Positions 24,815 through 32,588 of a stretch of 35,109 bases of DNA are shown here, piece by piece. The translations under genes were made by a program, and so were the position numbers. Every line of letters begins with the position of its first letter. Within the stretch, counting starts at the first letter, position 1. The notes under the pieces are model-generated. The model worked only from the letters and a program-made list of their open reading frames with translations, ran no database searches and had not been told where the DNA came from. This DNA comes from Candidatus Woesearchaeota archaeon (GTDB taxonomy: Archaea; Nanobdellota; Nanobdellia; Woesearchaeales; GW2011-AR4): positions 1 to 35,109 of the forward strand of contig JADHVG010000008.1 of NCBI GenBank assembly GCA_016784105.1, in the 5' to 3' direction.

Positions 24815-26554
24815 ATGAAATATGATGAAAAAACGTTCCAAGAATGTGTGTCTTACTATAAAGAAAAAATAAATGTTAAAAATAAAGTTGTGTTGATAAC
24901 TTTTCCTAAAGACAATAAGAAAGCTTTTTTTTCAATTGCGCCATTATCCAGAGCTCTTCACGAACTTTCTTGTGAAGTAACAGCTGTGGGTTATGGGGAA
25001 GATAAAACCCCCATAGAAGTTCTTGAAACTGTTTGGGAAGAGTATGAAAACCTTGAAGATGGTAAAGCTCCAGAACTAAGCAAGTTTATAGAAAAAGTGA
25101 AAAATAAGATTTCTGATTTTGAGAATATTTTTAGAAAACCAGACCTTGTTCTAAATGCAAGTAGTGCTGGTTTTAATAATTTAGAGTTCAAAGATTCCTG
25201 GCTTGTTGAATACAAAACTGCAAAACTAAAAGAAACAGGGAAAATTTTGTGGGATGAAGTGTACAATATAAAAAATGAGGAGCGTGTAGGAATAGGTTTT
25301 GAGCTCATAAACATAGACAAGATGCTTGGTCATCCGCTGAAACACTATTTGGATTCTTACCAAATTATCTGGGGGATGTCTGAGTCTTGTAACGGCAAAG
25401 TTATCTTAACTGCTTCCACAAAAAAAGGTTCTATGATGCTTCCCTCAGATAGGATATCTGAATTAAGGACTGTCCTGTTGGGTTGTGAACTAGAAAAGGA
25501 CATAGATGAAGAGCCTTTCTCAACTTTCAACAATCTTTCAAAAAAACTAAACCTAGAAAGATTAAAACCGGCTGATGCCACATTCTTCATATCCGGGAAA
25601 GGCTATCCTGGCAAGCATGCTTTTGGCGAGAAAATCGGTTATCCGTCAAAAAATAAAAAAACTAGGTGGAATTCTCCGGGACAATTCATCTACAAATTTG
25701 ATTTCTTCCCACAAACACGACTTGATGATAGAAAACCACAATCAAGGGTTGCGTTCACGGAAACCTTGCCCATAGATATTTTTATTGATACAAATCTTGT
25801 GGATTGGGCCGATATAAGAGAAAGAAATCAAAAAGTAAAGGGTGTTATGGATAAATGCGATAAGATTTTTGTAAAAAGCAATATCAAAGAAAAACACACA
25901 ACAAATCTTGAAGTTAATTTAGTTCAAAAAAACGGGAAAAGGAGATGGGTAAAACGTTCTGATACTGATGTACGTGAAAAAATCAACAAAGAATATTTTG
26001 ATATGACTGGGATAGTTGCTGGTTGTATGGGCAACATTCCTGGAGGGGAAGCTTTTGTTACTCCTGAATCTGTTAAAGGTACTTTTGTGGGGGATGTTGT
26101 TATTGCCATAGATCAAAGTTATCCTCTTTCTCCTGAAGATCCGTTTGTGGTTGAATGTACTGGAAATGATTACAAGGTTATAGCAGCCCCAAAAGAAACA
26201 TTGCAAAAATTCAATAAGAAAAAAGAAGAATCTTGGAAGCTTCTTATGGAATCCAAAAAACATGAATCTCTACCAAAAGAAATCATAGAAATGAAAGAGA
26301 AAAATTTCGACAACATAGGAGAATTTGCGATAAACACTCACCCTAAAGCAAAATTGTGTGATTATCTTATCGTAAATGAGAAGATTGCAAGAATGATGCA
26401 CATAGCTCTAGGATCTGGATACGAAGAAGACCGTTCAACAGAGTATCATATGGACATAGTTTTTGATGCTCCAAGACAAAAGCTGGATGTTTATGGAATA
26501 GATCAAAAAGGAAACGAACACTGGATACTAAAAAAAGGAAATTTTGTTGCTTAA
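24815..26554 (+). CDS. M29-family aminopeptidase
   Basis: The 579-aa product fits thermophilic aminopeptidase family M29. The C-terminal part holds the metal ligands in family order: E412 in GNIPGGEAFVTPES, E503 in NIGEFAINTH, H529 in MMHIALGSGY (with Y536), and H545/D547 in STEYHMDIV. At 579 aa it is longer than the typical roughly 410 aa; the extra sequence is in the N-terminal and middle part (for example LKPADATFFISGKGYPGKHA). AGAGGTATAAC before the ATG is a good ribosome-binding site. It lies 9 bp after the M24 gene, so the two aminopeptidases are probably co-expressed. Confidence 0.88.
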   Translation: MKYDEKTFQECVSYYKEKINVKNKVVLITFPKDNKKAFFSIAPLSRALHELSCEVTAVGYGEDKTPIEVLETVWEEYENLEDGKAPELSKFIEKVKNKISDFENIFRKPDLVLNASSAGFNNLEFKDSWLVEYKTAKLKETGKILWDEVYNIKNEERVGIGFELINIDKMLGHPLKHYLDSYQIIWGMSESCNGKVILTASTKKGSMMLPSDRISELRTVLLGCELEKDIDEEPFSTFNNLSKKLNLERLKPADATFFISGKGYPGKHAFGEKIGYPSKNKKTRWNSPGQFIYKFDFFPQTRLDDRKPQSRVAFTETLPIDIFIDTNLVDWADIRERNQKVKGVMDKCDKIFVKSNIKEKHTTNLEVNLVQKNGKRRWVKRSDTDVREKINKEYFDMTGIVAGCMGNIPGGEAFVTPESVKGTFVGDVVIAIDQSYPLSPEDPFVVECTGNDYKVIAAPKETLQKFNKKKEESWKLLMESKKHESLPKEIIEMKEKNFDNIGEFAINTHPKAKLCDYLIVNEKIARMMHIALGSGYEEDRSTEYHMDIVFDAPRQKLDVYGIDQKGNEHWILKKGNFVA

Positions 26555-26560
26555 TCCTCT

Positions 26561-26599
26561 TAGGGAAAGATATTTATAACATAAAACCTTACTAAAAAC
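26561..26599 (+). promoter_or_regulatory. Promoter of PAN gene
   Basis: GATATTTATAACAT (about 26567-26580) is a good archaeal TATA box about 25 bp before the ATG at 26600, so the message is probably leaderless. The PAN gene can therefore be transcribed separately from the aminopeptidase pair. Confidence 0.55.
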
Positions 26600-27745
26600 A
26601 TGACCACTAAAGAAAAAAATGTTCTTGATAGTGTAATATATAGCTATAGTGTAGACTCTGGAACCATAAATGAGGAAAACAAGATTCTTAAGGAAACACT
26701 AAATAAACTCAAAGAAGAGCTTGACCGTTTTAAAGCCCCTCCTTTGATGGTTGCTGAAGTTTCTAGTGTTTTTGAGAAAGAGGTTGTTATTAGGCTTCCA
26801 AACGGGAATAAGTTTTATGTTAACGTTTCTGATGACTGTGGGAAAATTTCTTCTGGGGATGTTGTTCTTACGGATCAAAAAAACCTTACAGTAATAAGAA
26901 AAATTCCAATAACTAAAAAATTCGATATAGATAGTTTTGTGATTGTAGAAAAACCGAATATCGCTTGGAAAGCTATAGGGGGTCTTGAAGATCAGATTAA
27001 TGAAATCCAGGAGGTTGTTGAACTTCCATTAAAAAAACCCAAACTTTTCAAAAAAGTGGGAATCAGTCCTCCGAAAGGAGTATTGCTATATGGTCCTCCT
27101 GGAACCGGTAAAACTTTACTTGCTAAAGCCGTGGCTAGTTCCACAAACTCCACTTTTATTCAGGTTGTTGGATCTGAACTTGTTCAAAAATTCATTGGTG
27201 AAGGTGCAAAAATGGTGAAGGAAATTTTTGAGCTCGCAAGGAAAAAGTCTCCTTCTATCATATTTATTGATGAACTTGATTCCTTGGCAGCGAGACGTGT
27301 TGAAGTTGGAACTTCTGGTGAACGTGAAGTAAATAGGACTTTCATGCAACTTCTTGCAGAAATTGATGGTTTCTCTCCATTAGATAACGTAAAAGTGATT
27401 GGCGCTACAAACAGAAAAGATATTTTGGATCCTGCTATAATCCGACCTGGACGTTTGGATAGGTTACTTCAAATTCCTTTGCCAAAAGGTAAGGGTAGGT
27501 TGGACATCTTAAAAATACACTCTAAAAATATGAGTCTTGACAAAAGTATTAATCTTGAAAATTTGTCTTCTGAAATGGAAGATTTTTCTGGGGCAGAAAT
27601 CAGAGCGGTGTGTACGGAAGCAGGATATTTCGCAATACGTGATAACCGAACAAAAATATTCCGTAATGATTTCAAGAAAGCCATAGAAAAAGTGAAGAGA
27701 GAAGAAGCTTCTGAAGGGAATGATTATTTGAATATGTTTGGTTAA
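26600..27745 (+). CDS. pan: Proteasome-activating nucleotidase (PAN)
   Basis: The 381-aa AAA ATPase has the PAN/Rpt layout. An N-terminal coiled coil (about residues 22-45) is followed by an OB-like domain (46-100). Walker A GPPGTGKT is at 165-172, the pore loop KFIGEGA at 197-203, Walker B IFIDE at 221-225, GATN at 268-271 and the arginine-finger region RPGRLDR at 282-288. PAN unfolds proteins and feeds them to the 20S proteasome. The protein ends in MFG, a hydrophobic-aromatic-X tail close to the HbYX motif that opens the proteasome gate, with Phe in place of Tyr. No proteasome subunit gene lies in this window. Confidence 0.92.
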   Translation: MTTKEKNVLDSVIYSYSVDSGTINEENKILKETLNKLKEELDRFKAPPLMVAEVSSVFEKEVVIRLPNGNKFYVNVSDDCGKISSGDVVLTDQKNLTVIRKIPITKKFDIDSFVIVEKPNIAWKAIGGLEDQINEIQEVVELPLKKPKLFKKVGISPPKGVLLYGPPGTGKTLLAKAVASSTNSTFIQVVGSELVQKFIGEGAKMVKEIFELARKKSPSIIFIDELDSLAARRVEVGTSGEREVNRTFMQLLAEIDGFSPLDNVKVIGATNRKDILDPAIIRPGRLDRLLQIPLPKGKGRLDILKIHSKNMSLDKSINLENLSSEMEDFSGAEIRAVCTEAGYFAIRDNRTKIFRNDFKKAIEKVKREEASEGNDYLNMFG

Positions 27746-27769
27746 TTCTTAGAATAAAATGTGCTCTTC

Positions 27770-27873
27770 GAAAACTTCTCCTAACACATTTTAAACGTCC
27801 GCTAAAGCAACATTCCTACATAATGTTCGTTTAAAATTAGTTATACGAAGTTTTCTCACAACCCACTGGACAT
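27770..27873. repeat. Structured intergenic element C
   Basis: The left arm 27770-27797 and the right arm 27828-27855 are inverted repeats matching at 23 of 28 positions. Between them lie an 11-nt bulge (27798-27808) and an inner hairpin AACATT/AATGTT (27809-27827) abutting the right arm, exactly as in element A. The right end continues to CACTGGACAT (27864-27873), as in B. It fills the gap between pan and the endonuclease gene. Confidence 0.75.
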
Positions 27874-27955
27874 TTGCACGTCAGCTTTATAAGTTTTGAT
27901 TCTCTAATTTTTGATAGTTTTGACTATTTTAAACCTCGTCATGGTTTGATTTAAA

Positions 27956-28972
27956 ATGCATTCAAAAAACAATAATCAAAAATTGAGTATAGATGATTCA
28001 AAAGCTAAAAAGATATGGGAAATTATAGAATCGTCTCCAAATCAGGTATTTAATTTAAGAAAAATCTGTCAACTCTATAATTCTAAATACGATAACAAAA
28101 TAGAACCCTTGAGAGCCAGCACAATTATATCTAGGTTGTACAATAGAAGCAAAATTATAAGGACAAAGACACAATTAAAAGATGGGCATCTTTATTCTCT
28201 AAGTAATAAAATAGAATTGGATGCTTTATATAAAAATTATTTGCTGCCTTATGATTTTGAGGATAAAGAAAACATTCTGAAACTTCTAACAAAAAACAGA
28301 TTTGGAAAATTACGTACAGATAATAAGGAATTAAGTGATGATATTAGCTCCTTTGTAGCTTTAAATGTTGGCTTCCTTATGTGTGATGGGCACATAAAAA
28401 ATAATTTATTACAAATTCGTTATTATTTTAATCAAAAATCAGATGCAAAATTATTCAAAACAAATTTTTTATTATTTTTTCCGAAAGAAAGGGTTTCTAT
28501 TAAACCTACTTCTTCTTGTTATACTTTGACAGTTTGTAACAAAAAATTAGCAACATACTTTCATTCTTTGGGTGTTCCGAGAGGTAATAAAGTGTGTCAA
28601 CCATTCACGATTCCGAGTTGGATCTATCATGGTTCAGATCCCATAAAAAGAACTTTTTTATCAGTAATTTATGGGAATGAAGGTTCTAAACCAATCAAAA
28701 ATAAGTGGAGAATTCAATTTGTGTTATCCAAAAACAAAAAATTCGTTCCTGATTTGCTTCTATTTTTGAACCAAATTCGAACTATGCTAAATCATTTTGA
28801 CATAAACACTTCACATATTCAACTAAGAAAACAAAAAAATAGGGAATTTTGTGGGAGATTTTACATAACTGGAAAAGAAAACTTAGTAACATTCTATAAC
28901 AAACTTGAATTTTCATATGCTTCTGAAAAACAAAAAGTGTTAGAATCTTTAATTTTGAAGGGAAAGTCTTAA
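27956..28972 (+). CDS. Free-standing LAGLIDADG homing endonuclease-like protein
   Basis: The 338-aa protein has both LAGLIDADG helices: FVALNVGFLMCDGHI with D144, and KRTFLSVIYGNEGSKP with E242, the acidic residues that bind the catalytic metals. The N-terminal 85 residues (VFNLRKICQLYNSKYDNKIE, then STIISRLYNRSKI) look like a winged-helix DNA-binding domain. It is not inside another reading frame, so it is not an intein, and no rRNA or tRNA exon is visible on either side. TTTTAAAC about 25 bp upstream of the ATG suggests a leaderless transcript. It lies between element C and a GC-rich putative RNA. Confidence 0.87.
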   Translation: MHSKNNNQKLSIDDSKAKKIWEIIESSPNQVFNLRKICQLYNSKYDNKIEPLRASTIISRLYNRSKIIRTKTQLKDGHLYSLSNKIELDALYKNYLLPYDFEDKENILKLLTKNRFGKLRTDNKELSDDISSFVALNVGFLMCDGHIKNNLLQIRYYFNQKSDAKLFKTNFLLFFPKERVSIKPTSSCYTLTVCNKKLATYFHSLGVPRGNKVCQPFTIPSWIYHGSDPIKRTFLSVIYGNEGSKPIKNKWRIQFVLSKNKKFVPDLLLFLNQIRTMLNHFDINTSHIQLRKQKNREFCGRFYITGKENLVTFYNKLEFSYASEKQKVLESLILKGKS

Positions 28973-28990
28973 AAGTGTTTTTTGTTATCT

Positions 28991-29071
28991 TACCTTGTAC
29001 GCAATGACTGTGTGAACACCCTTGGAGGGAACCCGATGACATGCGGAAGTAACTGAGGAGCGTGCATTTTT
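28991..29071. ncRNA. Candidate structured small RNA (GC-rich patch)
   Basis: This gene-free patch is about 53% G+C (40 of 76 in 28991-29066) in very AT-rich surroundings. TGTACGC (28996-29002) pairs with GCGTGCA (29060-29066) over 7 bp with one G-T pair, enclosing a 71-nt unit, followed at once by five T (29067-29071). Inside is CCC-TTGGA-GGG (29019-29029). Box C-like ATGAC occurs twice (29004-29008, 29036-29040) and box D-like CTGA once (29053-29056). The boxes do not match C/D consensus fully and the class is unknown. The plus strand is favoured by the T run. Confidence 0.45.
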
Positions 29072-29115
29072 CTAACATGAAAAAACTTATTAATAAAATA
29101 ATTTACAAATAAAAA

Positions 29116-29787
29116 ATGTCAGAAAGTATTTGTGCAACGTGTGCTAAAGGGGCTATTGGGTGTACCAGTTGTTGTATTTCTCCGTTTATAGGTAAAGATC
29201 CTGGGTTTTGGATGACTCTTTCTGATGTTGCCAAGATTGTTAACAAAACAAAACTCAATCCTGAAGAATTTTGTAGGTTCACGGAAGTCGATGATGATGA
29301 ATTGGAAGAAGATGAAGATTTGGATGATAGACATTCAGAACTGATGGAATATAATGAAAAAATAATTTTGATGAACGGCCAAAATAAATGTTTTTTTCTT
29401 GGGAAACAGGGATGTCGAATTTTTGAAGACAGGCCTAAGATGTGTCAATTGTATCCTTTTTGGTTTAAGGAAACAAAAAAGGGTATCAAAATAACTGTAC
29501 AACAAGAAGATAAAATAGAGGAAGATGATTGTTTAATCACAAAATCAAACTACGGAAATAAAGATGTTAAATATCTACTCAAGACGATGAATGAGACTGA
29601 AGAGAATATGCGAAAAATAACTGAAGAGTACATACAAGAAATGGAACTCCATTCAAAACACAAAAAGAATCTAGGAAAAAAATCAATGATAGAAATTCTA
29701 AAAGAGGGTAACCTAATAGATAAAAATTTGGAAGTAAAAAAACTCTCAGAAGAAGAAAGGAAAATTGCCTTAACGGTTATAAACTAG
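29116..29787 (+). CDS. YkgJ-family cysteine-cluster protein
   Basis: The 223-aa product has the YkgJ-type cysteine set thought to bind an Fe-S cluster or zinc: C6, C9, C16, C19, C20 (CATCAKGAIGCTSCC) and C92, C100, C110 in CFFLGKQGCRIFEDRPKMC followed by QLYPFWF. An acidic stretch lies at residues 59-71. The C-terminal half is helical and charged. The biochemical role of the family is not settled. A TTATTAATAAAATAA TATA-like stretch (about 29088-29102) precedes the ATG, so transcription is close to leaderless. It overlaps the convergent Trm5-like gene by 11 bp. Confidence 0.88.
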   Translation: MSESICATCAKGAIGCTSCCISPFIGKDPGFWMTLSDVAKIVNKTKLNPEEFCRFTEVDDDELEEDEDLDDRHSELMEYNEKIILMNGQNKCFFLGKQGCRIFEDRPKMCQLYPFWFKETKKGIKITVQQEDKIEEDDCLITKSNYGNKDVKYLLKTMNETEENMRKITEEYIQEMELHSKHKKNLGKKSMIEILKEGNLIDKNLEVKKLSEEERKIALTVIN

Positions 29788-30616
29788 AGACTCTAAAATC
29801 AACACATACTCTAAATGTTCCTGGAGAATAATGTCCGCACTTAACTATCTTTAATATCCTGCATTTTTTCCCTTGTTTTTTGCACTCTTCTCTGATGTTC
29901 TTCTTGGTGTCATCAAATTTTCCTTCCTCTGAAAACGTATACAAGTGGATGGTCCCTTTTTCTTTTATTTTCTTAAGAGTTATATCCAAGAATCTTTCTG
30001 CTCCTTTGGGTAATGGCATCAGTATCCTATCAAATTTTTTGGTTATGTCTGGAAGGATTTTTCTTACATCTCCTTTATATAACTTAATTTTATCTTCTAT
30101 TTTATTTATTTTTAGATTTTCCAATGCAAATTTATGACCGGTAGGATTTGCTTCTATCCCTATTATTTTTTTTGCATCAGAATTTTTTACAATAGTTAAA
30201 GGATAAACTCCGCAACCAGAGAACATTGCCAAAATTTCTTCATTTTTTTTTACTTGTTCAAAAATTCTTTTGCGTTCTGTGGAAAGTCTAACAGAAAAAT
30301 ATACTTTTTCAACATTCAATTTTATTCTTGTGTTGTTCTCTTTATGTTCGGTTTCCTTGCTATTGATTCCTGCCAATAAAGCAAGTTTTGGAGTCCTATA
30401 TTTTCCAGAATAGTTTTCTGATTTTTTGAAAACAGAAATAATGTTTTTGTGGTGTTCTAATATTCCCTTTCCGATTATTTTTTCTTTTTTCTTTAATTCT
30501 TCTGGGAAATTTGAAAAAACCATTATCTGTCCTATGACATCAAAAGAATTAGGTATCAGCCCAATTTCTTTTTTTGTTACTTTTCCTACAAGGATATCTT
30601 TAAGTTTGTTTCCCAT
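29777..30616 (-). CDS. trm5: Trm5-family tRNA (guanine37-N1)-methyltransferase
   Basis: The 279-aa product is a class I SAM methyltransferase of the Trm5/Met-10+ family. The SAM-binding loop is ILAMFSGCGVYPLTIV (128-143), followed by IIGIEANPTGHKFALENLK and the catalytic-site loop LMPLPKGAERFLD (199-211), corresponding to the NLP loop of Trm5. The N-terminal domain (GNKLKDILVGKVTKKEIGLI) matches the Trm5 D2-like region; the extra D1 domain is absent. It probably methylates G37 of tRNAs, or acts in wyosine synthesis like other archaeal paralogues. The start is one base from the fen stop (TAA-G-ATG), indicating coupling. Confidence 0.87.
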   Translation of the reverse strand: MGNKLKDILVGKVTKKEIGLIPNSFDVIGQIMVFSNFPEELKKKEKIIGKGILEHHKNIISVFKKSENYSGKYRTPKLALLAGINSKETEHKENNTRIKLNVEKVYFSVRLSTERKRIFEQVKKNEEILAMFSGCGVYPLTIVKNSDAKKIIGIEANPTGHKFALENLKINKIEDKIKLYKGDVRKILPDITKKFDRILMPLPKGAERFLDITLKKIKEKGTIHLYTFSEEGKFDDTKKNIREECKKQGKKCRILKIVKCGHYSPGTFRVCVDFRVSSL

Positions 30617-30617
30617 C

Positions 30618-31649
30618 TTAAAAATCCATAAGAGATTTTTGATTTTTCTCTTTTTTTTCTTTTCTTAATTTTTGTAGTGTTGTCTCAACTCTCTCCAGCG
30701 AAAAATCGTGTCTTTCAACAAGAAATTCCTTGATTGCTTCTTCATCTATTTCTTGCCATTCTAGTTCATAGCTGTCCGTGGTAGGTATTTTTTTGATTAA
30801 ATAGTAGACTGTTTCCCAGGAAAAATCAAAATGTTCGGTCCACTTAACTTCCTTGAATAATGAATCAAAATCGTTTCCGTGTTGTTTTACTAATTTCAGG
30901 GCATTTTTTGGGCCTATTCCTTTGATTCCTTTTGGATTGTAATCTGTGCCTATAAGCATAGCCAAGCAAATAAGTTGATTTTGATCAATTCCTAGATTGT
31001 TTAGATTATCAGAAAGTTCTATTATTTCTGGAGTTATTGTTTCATATCCAAATGTTCGTGTTTTTTTTCTTTTTCCGGTAACAGAAAGATTCCTTATGAG
31101 TTTTGGGGCTCCGTGAATCAACGCATCAAAGTCTTGACTTCCTACCGCATACCCTTCCAGTTTTTGTGCCATATAAGATGCTTGTGCCTCTCCTTCCGAG
31201 GGTGCCTGAACTATCGGAATTCCAAAATTTTTTATGAGTTGTTTTGATTCGTCAATGAGTTGATAATTAAGTTTTGTTGTTCTTGAAGCGTATTTTTTCA
31301 TGTCTGCCAAATTTTCATGTTTTTTTGCTTCTAGAAATCTTCTTTCGGCTTCTTGCTTAATTTCTACTCTATTTTCTCTTGTTCTTTTTTTCAATTCTGG
31401 GGCTTCTCCATCAAACACAAAAACGGGTTTTATCCCCTTTTGCAATAAATTAGCAGTTCTTGAAAAAAGGCCAGTTAGGTGTGAAGTCACATTTCCCTTT
31501 GAATCTGTCAACAAACTGCCATCCCTGCCCCTAATGGTGGTGAGGAACTGATACAATATGTTAAAGGCATCAAGAAATATAATTTTTCCGTTCAACTCTT
31601 CCAGAGAAATTTCTTTGGAAATTATTAAATCTTTAAACGCAACTCCCAT
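30618..31649 (-). CDS. fen: Flap endonuclease FEN-1
   Basis: The 343-aa product has the FEN-1 N domain (MGVAFKDLI, with D27 in FLDAFNIL; VFVFDGEAPELKKRT) and I domain (APSEGEAQASYMA; GTDYNPKGIKGIGPKNALKL helix-turn-helix). FEN-1 cuts 5' flaps in Okazaki fragment maturation and repair. The C terminus ends QKSLMDF (337-343), a PCNA-interacting (PIP) box of the Qxx(L)xxF type ending on the last residue. It is coupled at both ends by one-base gaps (TAA-A-ATG upstream, TAA-G-ATG downstream), within a minus-strand operon from about 32550 to 29777. Confidence 0.96.
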   Translation of the reverse strand: MGVAFKDLIISKEISLEELNGKIIFLDAFNILYQFLTTIRGRDGSLLTDSKGNVTSHLTGLFSRTANLLQKGIKPVFVFDGEAPELKKRTRENRVEIKQEAERRFLEAKKHENLADMKKYASRTTKLNYQLIDESKQLIKNFGIPIVQAPSEGEAQASYMAQKLEGYAVGSQDFDALIHGAPKLIRNLSVTGKRKKTRTFGYETITPEIIELSDNLNNLGIDQNQLICLAMLIGTDYNPKGIKGIGPKNALKLVKQHGNDFDSLFKEVKWTEHFDFSWETVYYLIKKIPTTDSYELEWQEIDEEAIKEFLVERHDFSLERVETTLQKLRKEKKEKNQKSLMDF

Positions 31650-31650
31650 T

Positions 31651-32550
31651 TTAGATGTTCTTGAAATTTATGTTTTGAAGTTCGTTCTCAAGTGCCTCTT
31701 TCGCTTTTTTTGTGAGTTCTCCATCCGTAAGAAAAAGCAAGGGTAAATTTCTGGCTTGTGCCTGTACAAATGCGGTGCTTAGGTCTGCATCACTTATCTT
31801 CTTTTTTTTCCTTGCTTTGCAAAAATATTTTGTTTTTCCTATTGGTGTGTCTACTTCCAAAACATAATTTGTTTCTGAATTTTTTTTGACATCTTTTTCT
31901 TCTAAAATGGATATATTGTTTTGATTAAAGAACGACATTACTTCCAATATAAAATATCCTTTTTGTATTTTTGGTTCTTTATTTTCTGATTTTTTTGTTT
32001 CTGCTCGTTTTTCTTCAAGTTTTTTTTGTGGTTTTTCTTTCTTTTTCTCTGCTGCTTCTTTGGGTATTTCTATTTTTTCTTTTTCTAATTTGTCTTCTGC
32101 GATTAGTTTTCCAGAAAGGGTGTCTTTAATCGATTGTTGGGTCTCTTCTGGAGGGGTAAGGTACCATTTCCAAAATATCTCTGTGTTTCCCTGATATTCT
32201 ACTTGCAGCGGAATAGCAAAATCTTTTATTTGCCTTAAAGCTACTCTGATTGCAGGTTCTTGTTCCCTATCTCTCAGGATTTTTTTGTCTTTAAGTAGGG
32301 TGTATGCTTCTTTTTCTTTGTCTTCCAAATTATCAGAGTGTTCTTGTAATTTGTTTTCTTGTCCGGAAAAGTAGTAAAGTGGGCTCCCTCCAACTTTTAG
32401 ATAAGAAATTTTTATTTGTTTGTTTGATAGAAGTTCCGATAGCCGCGCAGAAGTCATCAGAACACTTTCATTTACGTTCCCAGATATTTGTGCAGGTAAA
32501 ACCGGGCCCCTTTCCTTAACAATAGCAAGAATTTCTTCATTAATCCCCAT
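31651..32550 (-). CDS. Winged-helix protein with C-terminal nuclease-fold-like domain
   Basis: The 299-aa product has three parts. Residues 1-62 look like a winged-helix DNA-binding domain (QISGNVNESVLMTSARLSEL, then GSPLYYFSG). Residues 150-195 form a Lys/Glu-rich linker. Residues 198-290 (TNYVLEVDTPIGKTKYFCKA, then ISDADLSTAFVQAQ and LPLLFLTDGEL) resemble a small PD-(D/E)XK restriction-type fold, with D234 and K245/K248 as possible active residues. The usual E/QxK is not clean, so it may be inactive. It is coupled to fen by TAA-A-ATG, suggesting a role in replication or repair. A TATA-like stretch at about 32567-32580 gives it its own promoter. Confidence 0.75.
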   Translation of the reverse strand: MGINEEILAIVKERGPVLPAQISGNVNESVLMTSARLSELLSNKQIKISYLKVGGSPLYYFSGQENKLQEHSDNLEDKEKEAYTLLKDKKILRDREQEPAIRVALRQIKDFAIPLQVEYQGNTEIFWKWYLTPPEETQQSIKDTLSGKLIAEDKLEKEKIEIPKEAAEKKKEKPQKKLEEKRAETKKSENKEPKIQKGYFILEVMSFFNQNNISILEEKDVKKNSETNYVLEVDTPIGKTKYFCKARKKKKISDADLSTAFVQAQARNLPLLFLTDGELTKKAKEALENELQNINFKNI

Positions 32551-32588
32551 AATCTTAGAAAAAGTAATATTTTTTTATATATTTTTTG

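Noticed and set aside
19592-27852. TTATACGAAGTT (19592-19603 and 27841-27852) matches most of a loxP arm.
   Set aside because: There is no second arm with an 8-bp spacer in loxP arrangement and no recombinase gene. The match is part of the shared right end of elements B and C.
29014-29052. 5S rRNA fragment: ACACCC, GAACCCG and GGAAGT occur in 5S-like order.
   Set aside because: The spacing is wrong by about 8-9 nt, helix III cannot form, and the rest of the 5S molecule is missing.
28996-29066. tRNA gene: 71 nt closed by a 7-bp stem.
   Set aside because: No D stem, no T arm with GGTTCGA-type loop and no anticodon stem can be formed on either strand.
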